DNA of 64,000 bases from a virus, in the IMG/VR virus record IMGVR_UViG_3300026382_000002, positions 97,462-161,461 of that record, one strand, 5' to 3'. The notes below the pieces were generated by a model. That model saw only the letters and a list, made by a program, of their open reading frames with translations, searched no databases and was not told where the DNA came from. The position numbers and the translations under genes were made by a program. The first letter of the stretch is position 1. Every line of letters begins with the position of its first letter. Shown in pieces: positions 9,851-17,551 of this stretch.

Positions 9851-9950
9851 GAATTATTGTTTATTTATAGAAGTTCTCTCTCTCGTTTTAATGTGTAGTC
9901 CATCTGTCTTTTTTATACCTTTAGCACCTATCTTACATCTTTTCTATTTT

Positions 9951-10169
9951 TTATCTTGAGGCTACATAACCAGTGGCACCAAGACCTAACCCAAGACCTC
10001 CCCATCTTACACCATTCAATACTCTTTGCATTGAAAATTCAGGTTTAGCAGGCCCTGTGTTTCTGTTTTTTCTAATAAAATCTTCGACTTCAGAAGCAGT
10101 AACCCTACCTCCTCTTACTACTCTAGGCATAGCTGCCGATTCTTTGTATAGTAAACTTAATGCTTTCAT
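9951..10169 (-). CDS. Small glycine-rich virion protein with MKALSLLYK leader, 72 aa
   Basis: Starts MKALSLLYKESAAM behind AAAGGGG; the motif LYKES fits L-x-K-x-(A/S). It ends in a glycine-rich hydrophobic helix (WGGLGLGLGATGYVASR) reaching the C-terminus. A short basic, proline-containing middle separates the two. Its leader is nearly identical to those at 4572 and 10171, which argues for one shared maturation or packaging signal. Confidence 0.65.
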   Translation of the reverse strand: MKALSLLYKESAAMPRVVRGGRVTASEVEDFIRKNRNTGPAKPEFSMQRVLNGVRWGGLGLGLGATGYVASR

Positions 10170-10170
10170 G

Positions 10171-10530
10171 TTACCCCTTTAATAATGATTTTCCAAGACC
10201 AAATGCATTACTCAGAAAGCTTCCACTTCCTGATATTACTTTACCAACTCTTCCCATTCCATTAAGAACGCCATGCAACGAGGTTGCATTCTGTACTTTG
10301 CCAAGCCCTGAATTAATCTTGTTTGCCATTTGCAGTTGTCCTGCATCAGTAATTTTACCACTATTTATCGCATTGGTCAATTTATTGTGTAAGAATTTAC
10401 TTCCATAATGTGTACCAGCCACCATTGTTCCTAATGCTGCGCCAGATAATACTCCGTTTTTAATTGCAGAGCCTGGACCTTGTTGCTCTTCATATATATC
10501 TGCAATTTTAAGCAATTTTAACGCTTTCAT
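10171..10530 (-). CDS. Small glycine-rich virion protein with MKALKLLK leader, 119 aa
   Basis: Starts MKALKLLKIADIYEE behind AAGGAG; LLKIA fits the shared motif. Then come an acidic spacer, a Gly/Ala hydrophobic segment (GVLSGAALGTMVAGTHYG, about residues 27-44) and a second glycine-rich stretch near the C-terminus. One base separates it from the next gene. Likely an internal virion component of the same set. Confidence 0.65.
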   Translation of the reverse strand: MKALKLLKIADIYEEQQGPGSAIKNGVLSGAALGTMVAGTHYGSKFLHNKLTNAINSGKITDAGQLQMANKINSGLGKVQNATSLHGVLNGMGRVGKVISGSGSFLSNAFGLGKSLLKG

Positions 10531-10539
10531 TTACACTCC

Positions 10540-10986
10540 TTATATATCTTCCATTACTGGATGTGGATTTATATCATCTAAAGTTTTTTTTGCACCATAC
10601 ACTCCTATTGTTGTCCCCAAAATCCCCAAAGCACCATATCTTCTTGCTTTAACTATTGGTTTATACTCATCTTTTAGCACTGTTTTTAAAGCGGAACCAT
10701 CAAACGCTTTATACTTTTTCGCTAAATCTTTTAATTTTTCACTCATTTCTCCTGTTTCTTTGTAAGAAACTATATCCTTTAATCTTTGCTTATATTCTCT
10801 GGCTTTTTTTGAATATTCCTTAGTAGAATCTCTTGTCTGTTTATATTTTTTTGCTCCGTATAGTCCCGAGGCAGCACCTCCGGAAAACATCAAAAAATCT
10901 CTTTCCAAATGCTTATTGTTATCCGTATTTGTATCATTCATAGAATCATCCATGGGTAGATATTGTTGAGAAATTTTATAAAGCAT
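10540..10986 (-). CDS. Virion-set protein with MLYKIS leader, 148 aa
   Basis: ATG 10986 is chosen because GAGGA lies eight bases before it; it overlaps the 3' end of the preceding gene by 11 bases. It begins MLYKISQQYLPMDDS, so L-x-K-x-S is at residues 2-6. It has two glycine-rich hydrophobic segments (FSGGAASGLYGAKKY and YGALGILGTTIGVYGAKK) around a lysine-rich helix, the same plan as the modules of the 1616-aa protein. Confidence 0.6.
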   Translation of the reverse strand: MLYKISQQYLPMDDSMNDTNTDNNKHLERDFLMFSGGAASGLYGAKKYKQTRDSTKEYSKKAREYKQRLKDIVSYKETGEMSEKLKDLAKKYKAFDGSALKTVLKDEYKPIVKARRYGALGILGTTIGVYGAKKTLDDINPHPVMEDI

Positions 10987-11221
10987 CTTTTTGGTCCTCA
11001 CATATTTTTTTTGCAACCCTTATTGCTCTTTCATAGGTTTCAGTCTCTTGCACTAATTCAGTCAATGATTCTTTGTGGTGGACTATTATAACATAATACT
11101 TATTTTTAATAATTTTTTTCTTTGTGTAGACACTAAACATATTACCATTTCTTGTTGAAGAACATATGCAACGAGGAAAGATATTTAATATACTTCTAAT
11201 GCATCGTATTACTTCTTTCAT
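10976..11221 (-). CDS. Hypothetical protein, 81 aa
   Basis: Begins MKEVIRCIRSIL behind AAAAGG. Basic, cysteine-containing, with a beta-strand rich middle (YYVIIVHH) and a helical end. No family recognised. It is the first gene of the left-hand transcript, directly after the promoter near 11241, and its end overlaps the 148-aa virion-set gene. Confidence 0.55.
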   Translation of the reverse strand: MKEVIRCIRSILNIFPRCICSSTRNGNMFSVYTKKKIIKNKYYVIIVHHKESLTELVQETETYERAIRVAKKICEDQKDAL

Positions 11222-11234
11222 TTTTAAACCTTTT

Positions 11235-11276
11235 TCATTAATTATATTAAAAACATAACCTAAAAAAAAAGAGGGG
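11235..11276 (-). promoter_or_regulatory. Putative promoter for the left virion gene block
   Basis: On the minus strand: TTTTTTTTTAGG, then GTTTTTAATATAATTAATG, with TATAAT at plus 11241-11246, 20 bases before the start of the 81-aa gene. T-rich upstream DNA plus a perfect -10 hexamer match the other promoters here. The preceding CCTCCCCCTCTTTTTTTTT run lies just downstream of the 11282 gene and could also help end transcription of the accessory block, though it forms no clear hairpin. Confidence 0.45.
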
Positions 11277-11281
11277 GAGGA

Positions 11282-11626
11282 CTAACATTTTGCCTTTTCC
11301 TCTTCCCATATCTCCTTTGTTTCTTGTGGAATACGCATTGCGTCTTTTATTACTTGGGCAGGCGTATACTCTGGATACCCTATATACTTTTTAAACGGAT
11401 ACAAGGCAGCTGAGTATATAATTAACCCCGCACTCAAAATACACGCTATTATTGCCACCACTACAACCTCAATTGCTATCAATATACAACACCCTTTTCT
11501 CCCTATAATCTTACCAAATTTACTCATAACACATTCCTTTTTTATATAAATATTTGCATTCACCCTTGCCTTGTTGCCATTTTTTTCAACATTTACTTCA
11601 ACATTGACTTTTTTGTTTCTCTTCAT
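11282..11626 (-). CDS. Small membrane protein, 114 aa (or 79 aa from internal start)
   Basis: ATG 11626 has AAAGGA six bases upstream. A lysine/asparagine-rich N-terminus is followed by one long hydrophobic stretch (AIEVVVVAIIACILSAGLII) that is a clear membrane segment, then a short polar tail. A second, in-frame ATG (MSKFGKIIG) also has its own AAGGA, so two products are possible. Function unknown. Confidence 0.5.
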   Translation of the reverse strand: MKRNKKVNVEVNVEKNGNKARVNANIYIKKECVMSKFGKIIGRKGCCILIAIEVVVVAIIACILSAGLIIYSAALYPFKKYIGYPEYTPAQVIKDAMRIPQETKEIWEEEKAKC

Positions 11627-11855
11627 AAGGGTCCTTTCCTTGTTTTGTAACAATATATTTATAATCCCAGTGAGCCTTATCTTCCCCGTAATACACTCTT
11701 TCTCCTTTGAAATCCCAATCATAATCATATCTCAGAGTATATATTATAGCAGAAAGCCTACTTATGTAATTTTGTAAACACCAGTTTCTTGTAACTGCCC
11801 CTCTTTTTTTTAATTCTTCTACCACCTTTTTCATTTGAGATTCATTTGTTGCCAT
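11598..11855 (-). CDS. Winged-helix DNA-binding protein, 85 aa
   Basis: The pattern VVEELKKRGAVTRNWCLQNY followed by RLSAIIYTLRYDYDW is the small phage helix-turn-helix type (variable part, then 'R.s.iI..LR..gw.f..') common in phage accessory genes. The fold is therefore a winged helix-turn-helix, and the likely role is DNA binding or transcription control. Overlaps the membrane protein gene by 29 bases. Confidence 0.6.
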   Translation of the reverse strand: MATNESQMKKVVEELKKRGAVTRNWCLQNYISRLSAIIYTLRYDYDWDFKGERVYYGEDKAHWDYKYIVTKQGKDPYEEKQKSQC

Positions 11856-11903
11856 TTTATCTCCTCCCTTTACTTTATTAAAGTATGCTTTACATAGAGC
11901 TTC

Positions 11904-12164
11904 TCATTCGTTTTTCTTACTCTCTTTGTATATTTCTTCGTCTATCGCATTAACAACTTCCTCTATTTCTATAAGATATCTATAAAGTCCGAGCGTTGAA
12001 GCTATTGTTATAAGAGATATTGTTACAACCCAATAACATACAATATCTTCATCATCTGTAAAAAAGACAGAGATGAAACTTATAAGACTTGCCCACCAAA
12101 AAATTCCATACTTACAATCCAAGTCCCATATTTTTTTAATTATTTTCGTCAACAAAATCTTCAT
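11904..12164 (-). CDS. Two-pass membrane protein, 86 aa
   Basis: From ATG 12164 (MKILLTKIIKK) there are two hydrophobic segments (FWWASLISFISVFF and YWVVTISLITIASTLGLY) separated by a short acidic loop, then a charged tail. No ribosome binding site is evident; it overlaps the upstream gene by 29 bases, so coupling is likely. A small inner-membrane phage protein, function unknown. Confidence 0.5.
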   Translation of the reverse strand: MKILLTKIIKKIWDLDCKYGIFWWASLISFISVFFTDDEDIVCYWVVTISLITIASTLGLYRYLIEIEEVVNAIDEEIYKESKKNE

Positions 12165-12375
12165 CCGTGATGTATTCTTTGTAGCCACTGTTAACATAAA
12201 TAAAGTGATACGCAGAGGTTAAATCCATTGCCATAAACTTCATTGCCCCATTTACATACACCTTATAAATCTTCACAGTTGTTGTTTTTCTTTGAGTTGG
12301 ATTTTGAACTCCAAGCTCCATTTCAGAGCACACTTCTTCAATAGCATAGTCAGGATTATGTTTAAAAACTAACAT
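12136..12375 (-). CDS. Hypothetical protein, 79 aa
   Basis: Starts MLVFKHNPDYAIEE behind AAGGTG. Short beta-rich sequence with acidic C-terminus (DEDFVDENN). No motif recognised; one of the compact accessory genes that overlap neighbours on both sides. Confidence 0.5.
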   Translation of the reverse strand: MLVFKHNPDYAIEEVCSEMELGVQNPTQRKTTTVKIYKVYVNGAMKFMAMDLTSAYHFIYVNSGYKEYITDEDFVDENN

Positions 12376-12641
12376 TGTTCACCTTTTGCTTCTCTTATTA
12401 ATTCTCTATTAAAAATAATTGCTTTCTCTATGTCTAATATCCTTTGAGTTATTTTTGAATACTCATCGGACGTTCTGTCATCATTAAAAATTTTAACCTG
12501 TTTTTCCACCAATTCTTTTTTTAATTGTTCTGCTTTTTTAAGTTTAAACTCTAAAGCGTCCAAATATTTCATGTTTACAAACTCTTTAGCTGAACACCCA
12601 TAATAATAGAATGAATCTTTAATATTTTTATTTATTTCCAT
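12369..12641 (-). CDS. Helical hypothetical protein, 90 aa
   Basis: Starts MEINKNIKD behind AAGGGAG. Two long lysine/glutamate-rich helices with heptad-like leucines (residues 28-55 and 62-85) suggest a coiled coil. Overlaps the small upstream gene by 14 bases. Confidence 0.5.
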   Translation of the reverse strand: MEINKNIKDSFYYYGCSAKEFVNMKYLDALEFKLKKAEQLKKELVEKQVKIFNDDRTSDEYSKITQRILDIEKAIIFNRELIREAKGEQC

Positions 12642-12795
12642 TCACTCCCTTTATCCACCATTTTGCATATTTTTTTGCATCTTTTCCTGTTATACCTATT
12701 TCATCCATCAACAACACTTTAACCTTCATCAAATTTTTAACGTTTGAAGCCTTTTCCTTTAAAAAAGAAATTATCTCTACAGGAATATCATTCAT
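12628..12795 (-). CDS. Small protein, 55 aa, coupled to the pyrophosphohydrolase gene
   Basis: Found by reading the gap. ATG 12795 overlaps the TGA of the MazG-like gene (ATGA) and the frame stays open for 55 codons to 12628, beginning MNDIPVEIISFLKEK and ending KWWIKGVNGNK. A helical, basic protein. Coupling and frame integrity support it; no family recognised. Confidence 0.5.
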   Translation of the reverse strand: MNDIPVEIISFLKEKASNVKNLMKVKVLLMDEIGITGKDAKKYAKWWIKGVNGNK

Positions 12796-13373
12796 TGTTT
12801 CTCTTTGTGCTCATCTGCTTTAAGTACACATTTACTATATTCAGGCTCGTATGTTTTTACATTTTCGTCTTTTTGAAATTTACCATCAACTATCTTTCCG
12901 GTCCTGCTATTTATGTGTCTAGCCATTTCATATAATACACATTTTGGACAATACCCCATTTTCATTATAGCACCTACACCAAGTTCACATATGTCAGCGA
13001 ACGCATCAATAATGCTTTCAGGAGTTATCTCTTTTTGCTCGAGTCCAAACTCCACCGCAGTATCTTTTACAAACTCAACAAATTTGTTTTTAAGCTTTTC
13101 TCTTTTGCTTTTTGGTACATCATAACCAAGTGCCTCAAACAATTCCTCTACAACATTTACCGATTCATTAGACCATTGATAAGGTTGCTTGTCAAGCATT
13201 CTGTCTTTTTGAAACTTCACCATCAATCTTAATGGGTCGTTATGCAGTTCTTTCAGCATTGCTTGCAAAACCAAAGCTTCTTCTCTCATCTCATCGTCTA
13301 TTGTTTTATCTTTTTTCAACCCTTCAAGCTCTTCTATGAATTCCTTAATTTTTTCTTTATTTTTCTCTCTCAT
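12792..13373 (-). CDS. MazG-like nucleotide pyrophosphohydrolase, 193 aa
   Basis: All-alpha protein with the features of the MazG/PRA-PH superfamily. VEELFEALGY (about residues 71-80) matches the EExxE metal-binding helix, and IIDAFADICELGVGAIMKMGYCPKCVLYEM (split by the metal-binding D near 126) matches the second helix 'DaxxDixxxxxgailklG.dp...eE'. A final 'NSRTGKIVDGKFQKDENVK' resembles the nmsK..dGk tail. Such enzymes hydrolyse NTPs or dNTPs to NMP and pyrophosphate. In phages they adjust nucleotide pools or counter ppGpp-type signalling. The substrate is not readable. Confidence 0.65.
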   Translation of the reverse strand: MREKNKEKIKEFIEELEGLKKDKTIDDEMREEALVLQAMLKELHNDPLRLMVKFQKDRMLDKQPYQWSNESVNVVEELFEALGYDVPKSKREKLKNKFVEFVKDTAVEFGLEQKEITPESIIDAFADICELGVGAIMKMGYCPKCVLYEMARHINSRTGKIVDGKFQKDENVKTYEPEYSKCVLKADEHKEKQ

Positions 13374-13480
13374 TTTTGCTCCTTTATTTTTTCTTTAAAT
13401 ATTATATAAAAAACAGCCATTATTGGTAGAATAACAGATAAATAAGCAATAATATTGGCCACGCTATCCATTGCTTTCAT
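13370..13480 (-). CDS. Single-pass membrane microprotein, 36 aa
   Basis: ATG 13480 (MKAMDSVANIIAYLS) has AAAAGG eight bases upstream. The central LSVILPIMAVFYIIF is a transmembrane helix with lysines after it. Its TGA overlaps the ATG of the pyrophosphohydrolase gene (ATGA). Confidence 0.5.
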   Translation of the reverse strand: MKAMDSVANIIAYLSVILPIMAVFYIIFKEKIKEQK

Positions 13481-13619
13481 TGAAAAACCTTTTCTCTCTG
13501 CGTTCAGTCTCATTGCAAATATTAAAACTCTCGACGAGCCTATTGCAACCCACAACTCTTGTATACACCATACATTTAACTCTTTTATTTTCGTTTTTAG
13601 TCAAAACTCTATTTTGCAT
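13464..13619 (-). CDS. Hypothetical basic protein, 51 aa
   Basis: ATG 13619 (MQNRVLTKNENK) has AGAAAGG six bases upstream. Short, basic, with three cysteines. It overlaps the microprotein gene by 17 bases. Could be a chance frame; the ribosome binding site is the main support. Confidence 0.35.
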   Translation of the reverse strand: MQNRVLTKNENKRVKCMVYTRVVGCNRLVESFNICNETERREKRFFNESNG

Positions 13620-13668
13620 AATAAGCCTTTCTTCTGTATTAATTTTACACAAACACCCCTCTCTCAGA

Positions 13669-13691
13669 GATAACTATTTTCTATAGTTATC
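13669..13691. promoter_or_regulatory. 9-bp inverted repeat, possible operator
   Basis: GATAACTAT, five-base loop TTTCT, ATAGTTATC: a perfect 9-bp inverted repeat. It sits in the 178-base non-coding stretch 13620-13797. The same stretch has promoter-like minus-strand sequence (TTGAAATTAAAGTGTATATTTAGATACAAT, split here by weak spacing). No T-run follows the repeat, so a protein-binding site fits better than a terminator. Confidence 0.4.
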
Positions 13692-13797
13692 CATATGATT
13701 GCACTTAATATTGTAGGGGAAATGTAAGGCTATTGTATCTAAATATACACTTTAATTTCAAGAGTGCAAAAACCATTAAAAGCATAAAAGAATAGAT

Positions 13798-14025
13798 TTA
13801 ATGTTTTTTATTTTTTTTAAGATATTTATCAAGCGCTTTCTCACTGCAAAATTCTTTTATAACAAGAGAGGAATCTCTCTCAGTTAAGAACCTGTATACA
13901 TCCTCTCTGTTTTTAAATATTTTAAAATTAATTCCACGATAATTGTAAACACACATCCCGTTGGTTAAGAATTCTATTGTTTCATCTGGTTTTACATAAT
14001 CTGTATCAAACACTTCTACTTTCAT
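13798..14025 (-). CDS. Hypothetical protein, 75 aa
   Basis: Starts MKVEVFDTDYVKPDE; its ATG overlaps the stop of the YopX-like gene. Beta-rich first half and lysine-rich helical end (DKYLKKNKKH). The pattern 'I.Y.G..F.V...R......L' is a common phage accessory style, but no named family. Confidence 0.5.
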   Translation of the reverse strand: MKVEVFDTDYVKPDETIEFLTNGMCVYNYRGINFKIFKNREDVYRFLTERDSSLVIKEFCSEKALDKYLKKNKKH

Positions 14026-14639
14026 TCCTTATCCTTTTTATTCGCTATTTCTCCCAATGTTTCATATGTTACGGTTGCTGCTTTTATCTTTTTGTTTCTG
14101 TTTTTCTTTTTTTCTTCAATAGTTTTTTTAATATATTCTTGAGCCGATTCAACCGCTTCTTCTAAAAAATTTATCGCTGCATCCATTCCATTTAATTTTA
14201 CAAGTTCGGGATTCTCATAAACATTCCCAACCAAATAACATTCAACATCACCATGCAACGGTTGAGAATCATACACCGTATTCTCTTTAAAATCCTGAAA
14301 ATTTTCGTAAACTTTAACCCTGTATGAGGCGCAACCTTCATCGTATTCAATTACGCCTCTTATCACTTCTTGCTCTTTAGAAGGCATTTTAGGTAAAACC
14401 AAATCTACAATATCAAACTCAAATAGCGGTTTACCATCCTTGGACAAAAAACCTATCTCTTGTCCAACAGTAAGAGGGTCCACCTCAAATCTTTTCTCAA
14501 GCCCTGGAAAATTATTCTCCTGCAGCCAAATTATATCTGTGTTAACAATAAACCAACCGTCTTCAGTTATTAAGAGAAATCCATAAACCCAACCTTGCTC
14601 TTTATTGTAGCCTCTATATTCTCTTATTTCACCTTTCAT
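14022..14639 (-). CDS. YopX-family protein, 205 aa
   Basis: Matches the YopX domain: REYRGYNKEQGWVYGFLL at the start, then a 'VDPLTVGQEIGFLSKDGKPLFEFDIVDL' type section (residues about 70-95), corresponding to 'vG.yTGlkDknGkeIyEGDIv'. YopX proteins are common in Firmicutes and Proteobacteria phages; function is not established. The C-terminal third is helical and lysine-rich. One of three YopX-like proteins here. Confidence 0.65.
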   Translation of the reverse strand: MKGEIREYRGYNKEQGWVYGFLLITEDGWFIVNTDIIWLQENNFPGLEKRFEVDPLTVGQEIGFLSKDGKPLFEFDIVDLVLPKMPSKEQEVIRGVIEYDEGCASYRVKVYENFQDFKENTVYDSQPLHGDVECYLVGNVYENPELVKLNGMDAAINFLEEAVESAQEYIKKTIEEKKKNRNKKIKAATVTYETLGEIANKKDKE

Positions 14640-14650
14640 TTTTCACTCCT

Positions 14651-15445
14651 TTAAAATTTAAGTCGTCTATATGCTTTGACAACCCATTCATCATTTAAGT
14701 GCGGATACGGCTCCCAACTGTACTCATTATCAATTAGATTTGGAGTAACATTCCTCTCCCCTGCATCATCATAAAAGAAACTGTTATCTACTGCATCGTA
14801 AAACCTGACAGTTCTTGAAAACGGAATATTGTTGTCACAGATAAATACAGGCTGTCCATCCCATAATTTATTTTTTTCATTATACGGGACATCTTCCCAT
14901 TTATATTTCTTTCTTGCATCGGAAAGAGTTACCTCATCGCCTATTTCATAGGATTCACCCAGGGTAAATGTTTTATTGTATTCTTTTTTTGCTTTTTCCT
15001 TATCAAATATAAATAATACCTTAAACGTATCTTCAGACAAGAATTCAACAATCATAAAATCATTTTTTTTAATTTCTCTTCCCTTTTCTTTTTTGACCCT
15101 AAAATTGCTAACATTCCATCCGTGTTTTGAAAGGTCTTCAAAAAAAGTTGTATTAGGGTCTGTAGGAACTGCAGAGAATACCATTTCAATAGGCTGCCAT
15201 TTATCTTCATTGTATACCTCTATTTTCTTTTTATCGGCAATGGCCTTTCTTAATTCTGCAAACTCATCATTAATTACATATTCGGCATCCGAACTCCACA
15301 ACGGGTCGCTTTGTAAATGCCATTTCGACATATAATAAGGATAATACCCATCTGGCATTTTACACCAAATCCTTGCTTCTTCAGACTGGTCTCTCCACCA
15401 TTCCATTGCTCTCCAGTGTCTTTTTAATGCTTTTCTTGAAATCAC
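14651..15445 (-). CDS. Phage accessory protein rich in Trp/Tyr, 264 aa
   Basis: GTG start at 15445 follows AAGGAGG. N-terminus is Trp-rich (HWRAMEWWRDQSEEA), then 'DPLWSSDAEYVINDEFAELRKAIADKKKIEVY', a pattern seen in many phage proteins with a repeated 'W...P.w....Y' layout (shown in parts: DPLWSSDAEYVI, EFAELRKAIADKK). Late 'LWDGQPVFICDNN' and 'FYDAVDNSFFYDDAGER' repeat the same theme. No enzymatic motif; function unknown. Confidence 0.55.
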   Translation of the reverse strand: MISRKALKRHWRAMEWWRDQSEEARIWCKMPDGYYPYYMSKWHLQSDPLWSSDAEYVINDEFAELRKAIADKKKIEVYNEDKWQPIEMVFSAVPTDPNTTFFEDLSKHGWNVSNFRVKKEKGREIKKNDFMIVEFLSEDTFKVLFIFDKEKAKKEYNKTFTLGESYEIGDEVTLSDARKKYKWEDVPYNEKNKLWDGQPVFICDNNIPFSRTVRFYDAVDNSFFYDDAGERNVTPNLIDNEYSWEPYPHLNDEWVVKAYRRLKF

Positions 15446-15789
15446 TTGTCCTCCTTGCTTATAACTTTATACATTGTTTTCACTTCTTTAATAAACCTTT
15501 CCTCATCAAAAAAGATATCCCCTTCATCCAAGTCAACATCAAAGCAATGTTTTATATTCAGTGTAAGGGTAGCTACTTTTTTGTTTTCTTTATATACATT
15601 GGCTTTAGTAATTAAATTGTCAAATAATACGCTGTGACCGTAATCCTGGCATCTTAGATAGCGGTTGTTAATTCTCATTCTTACCACATACTCTTCTCCG
15701 TTGTATTCAAACTTTAATTCAACACTTAATTTGTCTATAGGAAACCAGACATATTTTTCAGGCGTTCCTACCTGAATGCAATGTGGCAT
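15442..15789 (-). CDS. Hypothetical protein, 115 aa
   Basis: Begins MPHCIQVGTPEKYVWFPI. Largely beta-strand with alternating hydrophobics, ending in a helical basic tail. Overlaps neighbours by four bases on one side and about 32 on the other. No family recognised. Confidence 0.5.
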   Translation of the reverse strand: MPHCIQVGTPEKYVWFPIDKLSVELKFEYNGEEYVVRMRINNRYLRCQDYGHSVLFDNLITKANVYKENKKVATLTLNIKHCFDVDLDEGDIFFDEERFIKEVKTMYKVISKEDK

Positions 15790-15991
15790 ATTTCACCTCC
15801 TCGTTTATAATTAGATTTCTTTTATGTTTTTTACACATTTTTATCAACTGCTGCAAAGCAAAAGCTTTATCCCCTTCTACATTTCCGACTACAACCCTTG
15901 CAAAATATTCCGCTCCGCCTTCAGTTAAGATTTTATCCGGTATGCTTAGATTAACACCGTTTTTATTGCCGCTTATTTTAAATGGTTTCAT
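15758..15991 (-). CDS. Hypothetical protein, 77 aa
   Basis: ATG 15991 (MKPFKISGNKNGVN) has GAGGAG seven bases before it; longer frames lack a site. Beta-rich N-terminus, helical centre (KAFALQQLIKMCKKHKR). No motif recognised. Confidence 0.5.
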   Translation of the reverse strand: MKPFKISGNKNGVNLSIPDKILTEGGAEYFARVVVGNVEGDKAFALQQLIKMCKKHKRNLIINEEVKYATLHSGRNA

Positions 15992-16037
15992 TATCTCTCC
16001 TCTCAAATCTGTTATACCAATTCGCAAGTCTATCTAA

Positions 16038-16379
16038 TTAATTTTCTTCTTTTTTATCAATTTTCAGAGTACCTTCATCTTTAATCCACATGCTATCTTT
16101 CTCACATTTACATGGGACTAAAGTTGGCGTCGCTGTAAAAGTGCTATTAGATATTAAATATACACGATTATGGAAACATTTATAGGACATACCATAGTCT
16201 TCTGCTGTAGAGATTCTTCCAGAAGATGTGCTTTTAAAATAAAATACAGTTTTACTTCTGACATTACATTCAAAGTTAGTAACTTTTTCATATTTAAAAT
16301 ATTTTTTTTCTATTTTAAATAATTCTTTGCTCCATAAATTTAAAGATAAAAATATAAGAAAAAGAATTTTAGCTTTCAT
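16038..16379 (-). CDS. Secreted cysteine-containing protein, 113 aa
   Basis: Begins MKAKILFLIFLSLNLWSKE, a classical Sec signal peptide likely cut near residue 17. The mature part has four cysteines (FEC, YKC, PCKC) that could form two disulfides in the periplasm. No family recognised. Phage-encoded exported proteins often act on the envelope or on superinfection; here that is only a possibility. Confidence 0.55.
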   Translation of the reverse strand: MKAKILFLIFLSLNLWSKELFKIEKKYFKYEKVTNFECNVRSKTVFYFKSTSSGRISTAEDYGMSYKCFHNRVYLISNSTFTATPTLVPCKCEKDSMWIKDEGTLKIDKKEEN

Positions 16380-16435
16380 TTTTACTCCTTTAGTATTGTT
16401 TAATTCTTAATTTAACCTAGATGTTAGGTTCATTT

Positions 16436-16588
16436 TCATTTTTTATTATCCAAAAATCTTAATAAATCTTCCAACATAGCCTTAAGCAAGAGATGGTCTC
16501 TCTTGCATTCTTCCTTAGTGCACTTATCTTTTAATACTTCTTCAATGTGTTTAATAGCTTCTTTCACATCTTGGATAGAGTATTGCAT
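16436..16588 (-). CDS. Small helical protein, 50 aa
   Basis: Found by reading the gap 16380-16714. ATG 16588 follows GGAG and opens MQYSIQDVKEAIKHIEEV, a two-helix protein with a Cys pair (CTKEEC) at the turn, resembling a helical hairpin. Ends LRFLDNKK. Confidence 0.55.
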   Translation of the reverse strand: MQYSIQDVKEAIKHIEEVLKDKCTKEECKRDHLLLKAMLEDLLRFLDNKK

Positions 16589-16598
16589 CGCCACTCCT

Positions 16599-16718
16599 TT
16601 AATTAATATTTACAGAGCAGTTTTTAAAACAATACATCGCACCAATTCTTGTGTCATCTTTTACTATTCTTTTTTTGATTTTGATTTGAATTTTTTTTGT
16701 AGTTTTTTCTGTTTTCAT
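16599..16718 (-). CDS. Small basic protein, 39 aa
   Basis: Found in the same gap. ATG 16718 follows AAGGAG and overlaps the upstream stop (ATGA). Begins MKTEKTTKKIQIKIKKR; very basic first half, two cysteines near the end. Possibly nucleic-acid binding; length and charge are the only clues. Confidence 0.45.
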   Translation of the reverse strand: MKTEKTTKKIQIKIKKRIVKDDTRIGAMYCFKNCSVNIN

Positions 16719-17002
16719 TTTATTCTCCTTTCAAATTTGTTACAACCAAAATTTTTATTATTTAAAATATCTAATGTGCACTTGAATTTCGCACCTTGGA
16801 ATATCCTGCATTCTCCATCTTTATATTTAGAGCAGTTTTTACAAACTCTACTTTCTAAATCGTCATAGATTTTGTCTATAAAAGCATCCACAACACTACC
16901 CTTGTAAGGTAGTTTTAAAATTTTATCAAAACAATATTCAAACATTTCTTCAAAAACTCCGCCTTCTTTCCAAAATTCTTTTTTAGCTTCTTTTCTAGTC
17001 AT
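16715..17002 (-). CDS. Cysteine-cluster protein, 95 aa
   Basis: Helical N-terminal half, then VCKNCSKYKDGECRIF and two later cysteines (KCTLD, FGCNKFE): a C-x2-C...C...C...C set that likely binds zinc or a metal cluster. Similar short 'C..C....gC' proteins are common in phages; function unknown. Confidence 0.5.
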   Translation of the reverse strand: MTRKEAKKEFWKEGGVFEEMFEYCFDKILKLPYKGSVVDAFIDKIYDDLESRVCKNCSKYKDGECRIFQGAKFKCTLDILNNKNFGCNKFERRIK

Positions 17003-17324
17003 TTTTCTCCCTTTGTTTTTTTAAACATTGTATATCTACTATAAATCCACCGAGCAACTCTTCCTTGTGCTTTAACAGTGTTTCACATTCCTCTTCTGTT
17101 AAATCATGCACATCTACCCCGTCAGCAGAACCTATAGCATTATAGGCCATCCCTTCTCTTCCTGTGTATTTTCTAACAAACTCTTCAACATCATCAAAAA
17201 GCCCTTCTATACCTGCCCACATTTCATTAATTTTCTCTTCTTCATCGAAGTCTTCATCATCTCTGTATATTTCAATATATTCATACTCTAGGCCTTCTTT
17301 ATCAAACTTTACTTCAAATATCAT
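16995..17324 (-). CDS. Acidic hypothetical protein, 109 aa
   Basis: Begins MIFEVKFDKEGLEYEY. Strongly acidic (DDEDFDEEE) with a helical C-terminus. Overlaps the cysteine-cluster gene by eight bases. No family recognised; small acidic phage proteins are sometimes DNA mimics or inhibitors, which is not shown here. Confidence 0.5.
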   Translation of the reverse strand: MIFEVKFDKEGLEYEYIEIYRDDEDFDEEEKINEMWAGIEGLFDDVEEFVRKYTGREGMAYNAIGSADGVDVHDLTEEECETLLKHKEELLGGFIVDIQCLKKQREKND

Positions 17325-17325
17325 T

Positions 17326-17550
17326 TTACACCTCCTCTATTGTTTCTTCTAAAAATTTTAAAATTTCCTTTTTTGTTGCAAAAACTTTTTTTTCTGGAAC
17401 TTGTCCAACATCTTTAACCCAATAAGTTATCTGTATTCTTCCATCCCAATTTATATCAGCAACTATGTTAAGAACTTTGGTCTTACGAATTTTGTCCCTA
17501 TAAATCACATAACATTCTGCATTTATATCCAATTTTGTCTCTATTTTCAT
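17326..17550 (-). CDS. Hypothetical protein, 74 aa
   Basis: ATG 17550 (MKIETKLDINAECYV) follows AAGGAG. Beta-rich with a short helical C-terminus. The layout (barrel-like strands with 'vyrdkirktkVlnI..di') is SH3-like, but too weak to name a family. Confidence 0.5.
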   Translation of the reverse strand: MKIETKLDINAECYVIYRDKIRKTKVLNIVADINWDGRIQITYWVKDVGQVPEKKVFATKKEILKFLEETIEEV

Positions 17551-17551
17551 T

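Noticed and set aside
13692-13797. 26-codon frame MLLMVFALLK.. in the gap
   Set aside because: No ribosome binding site, and the stretch has promoter-like composition.
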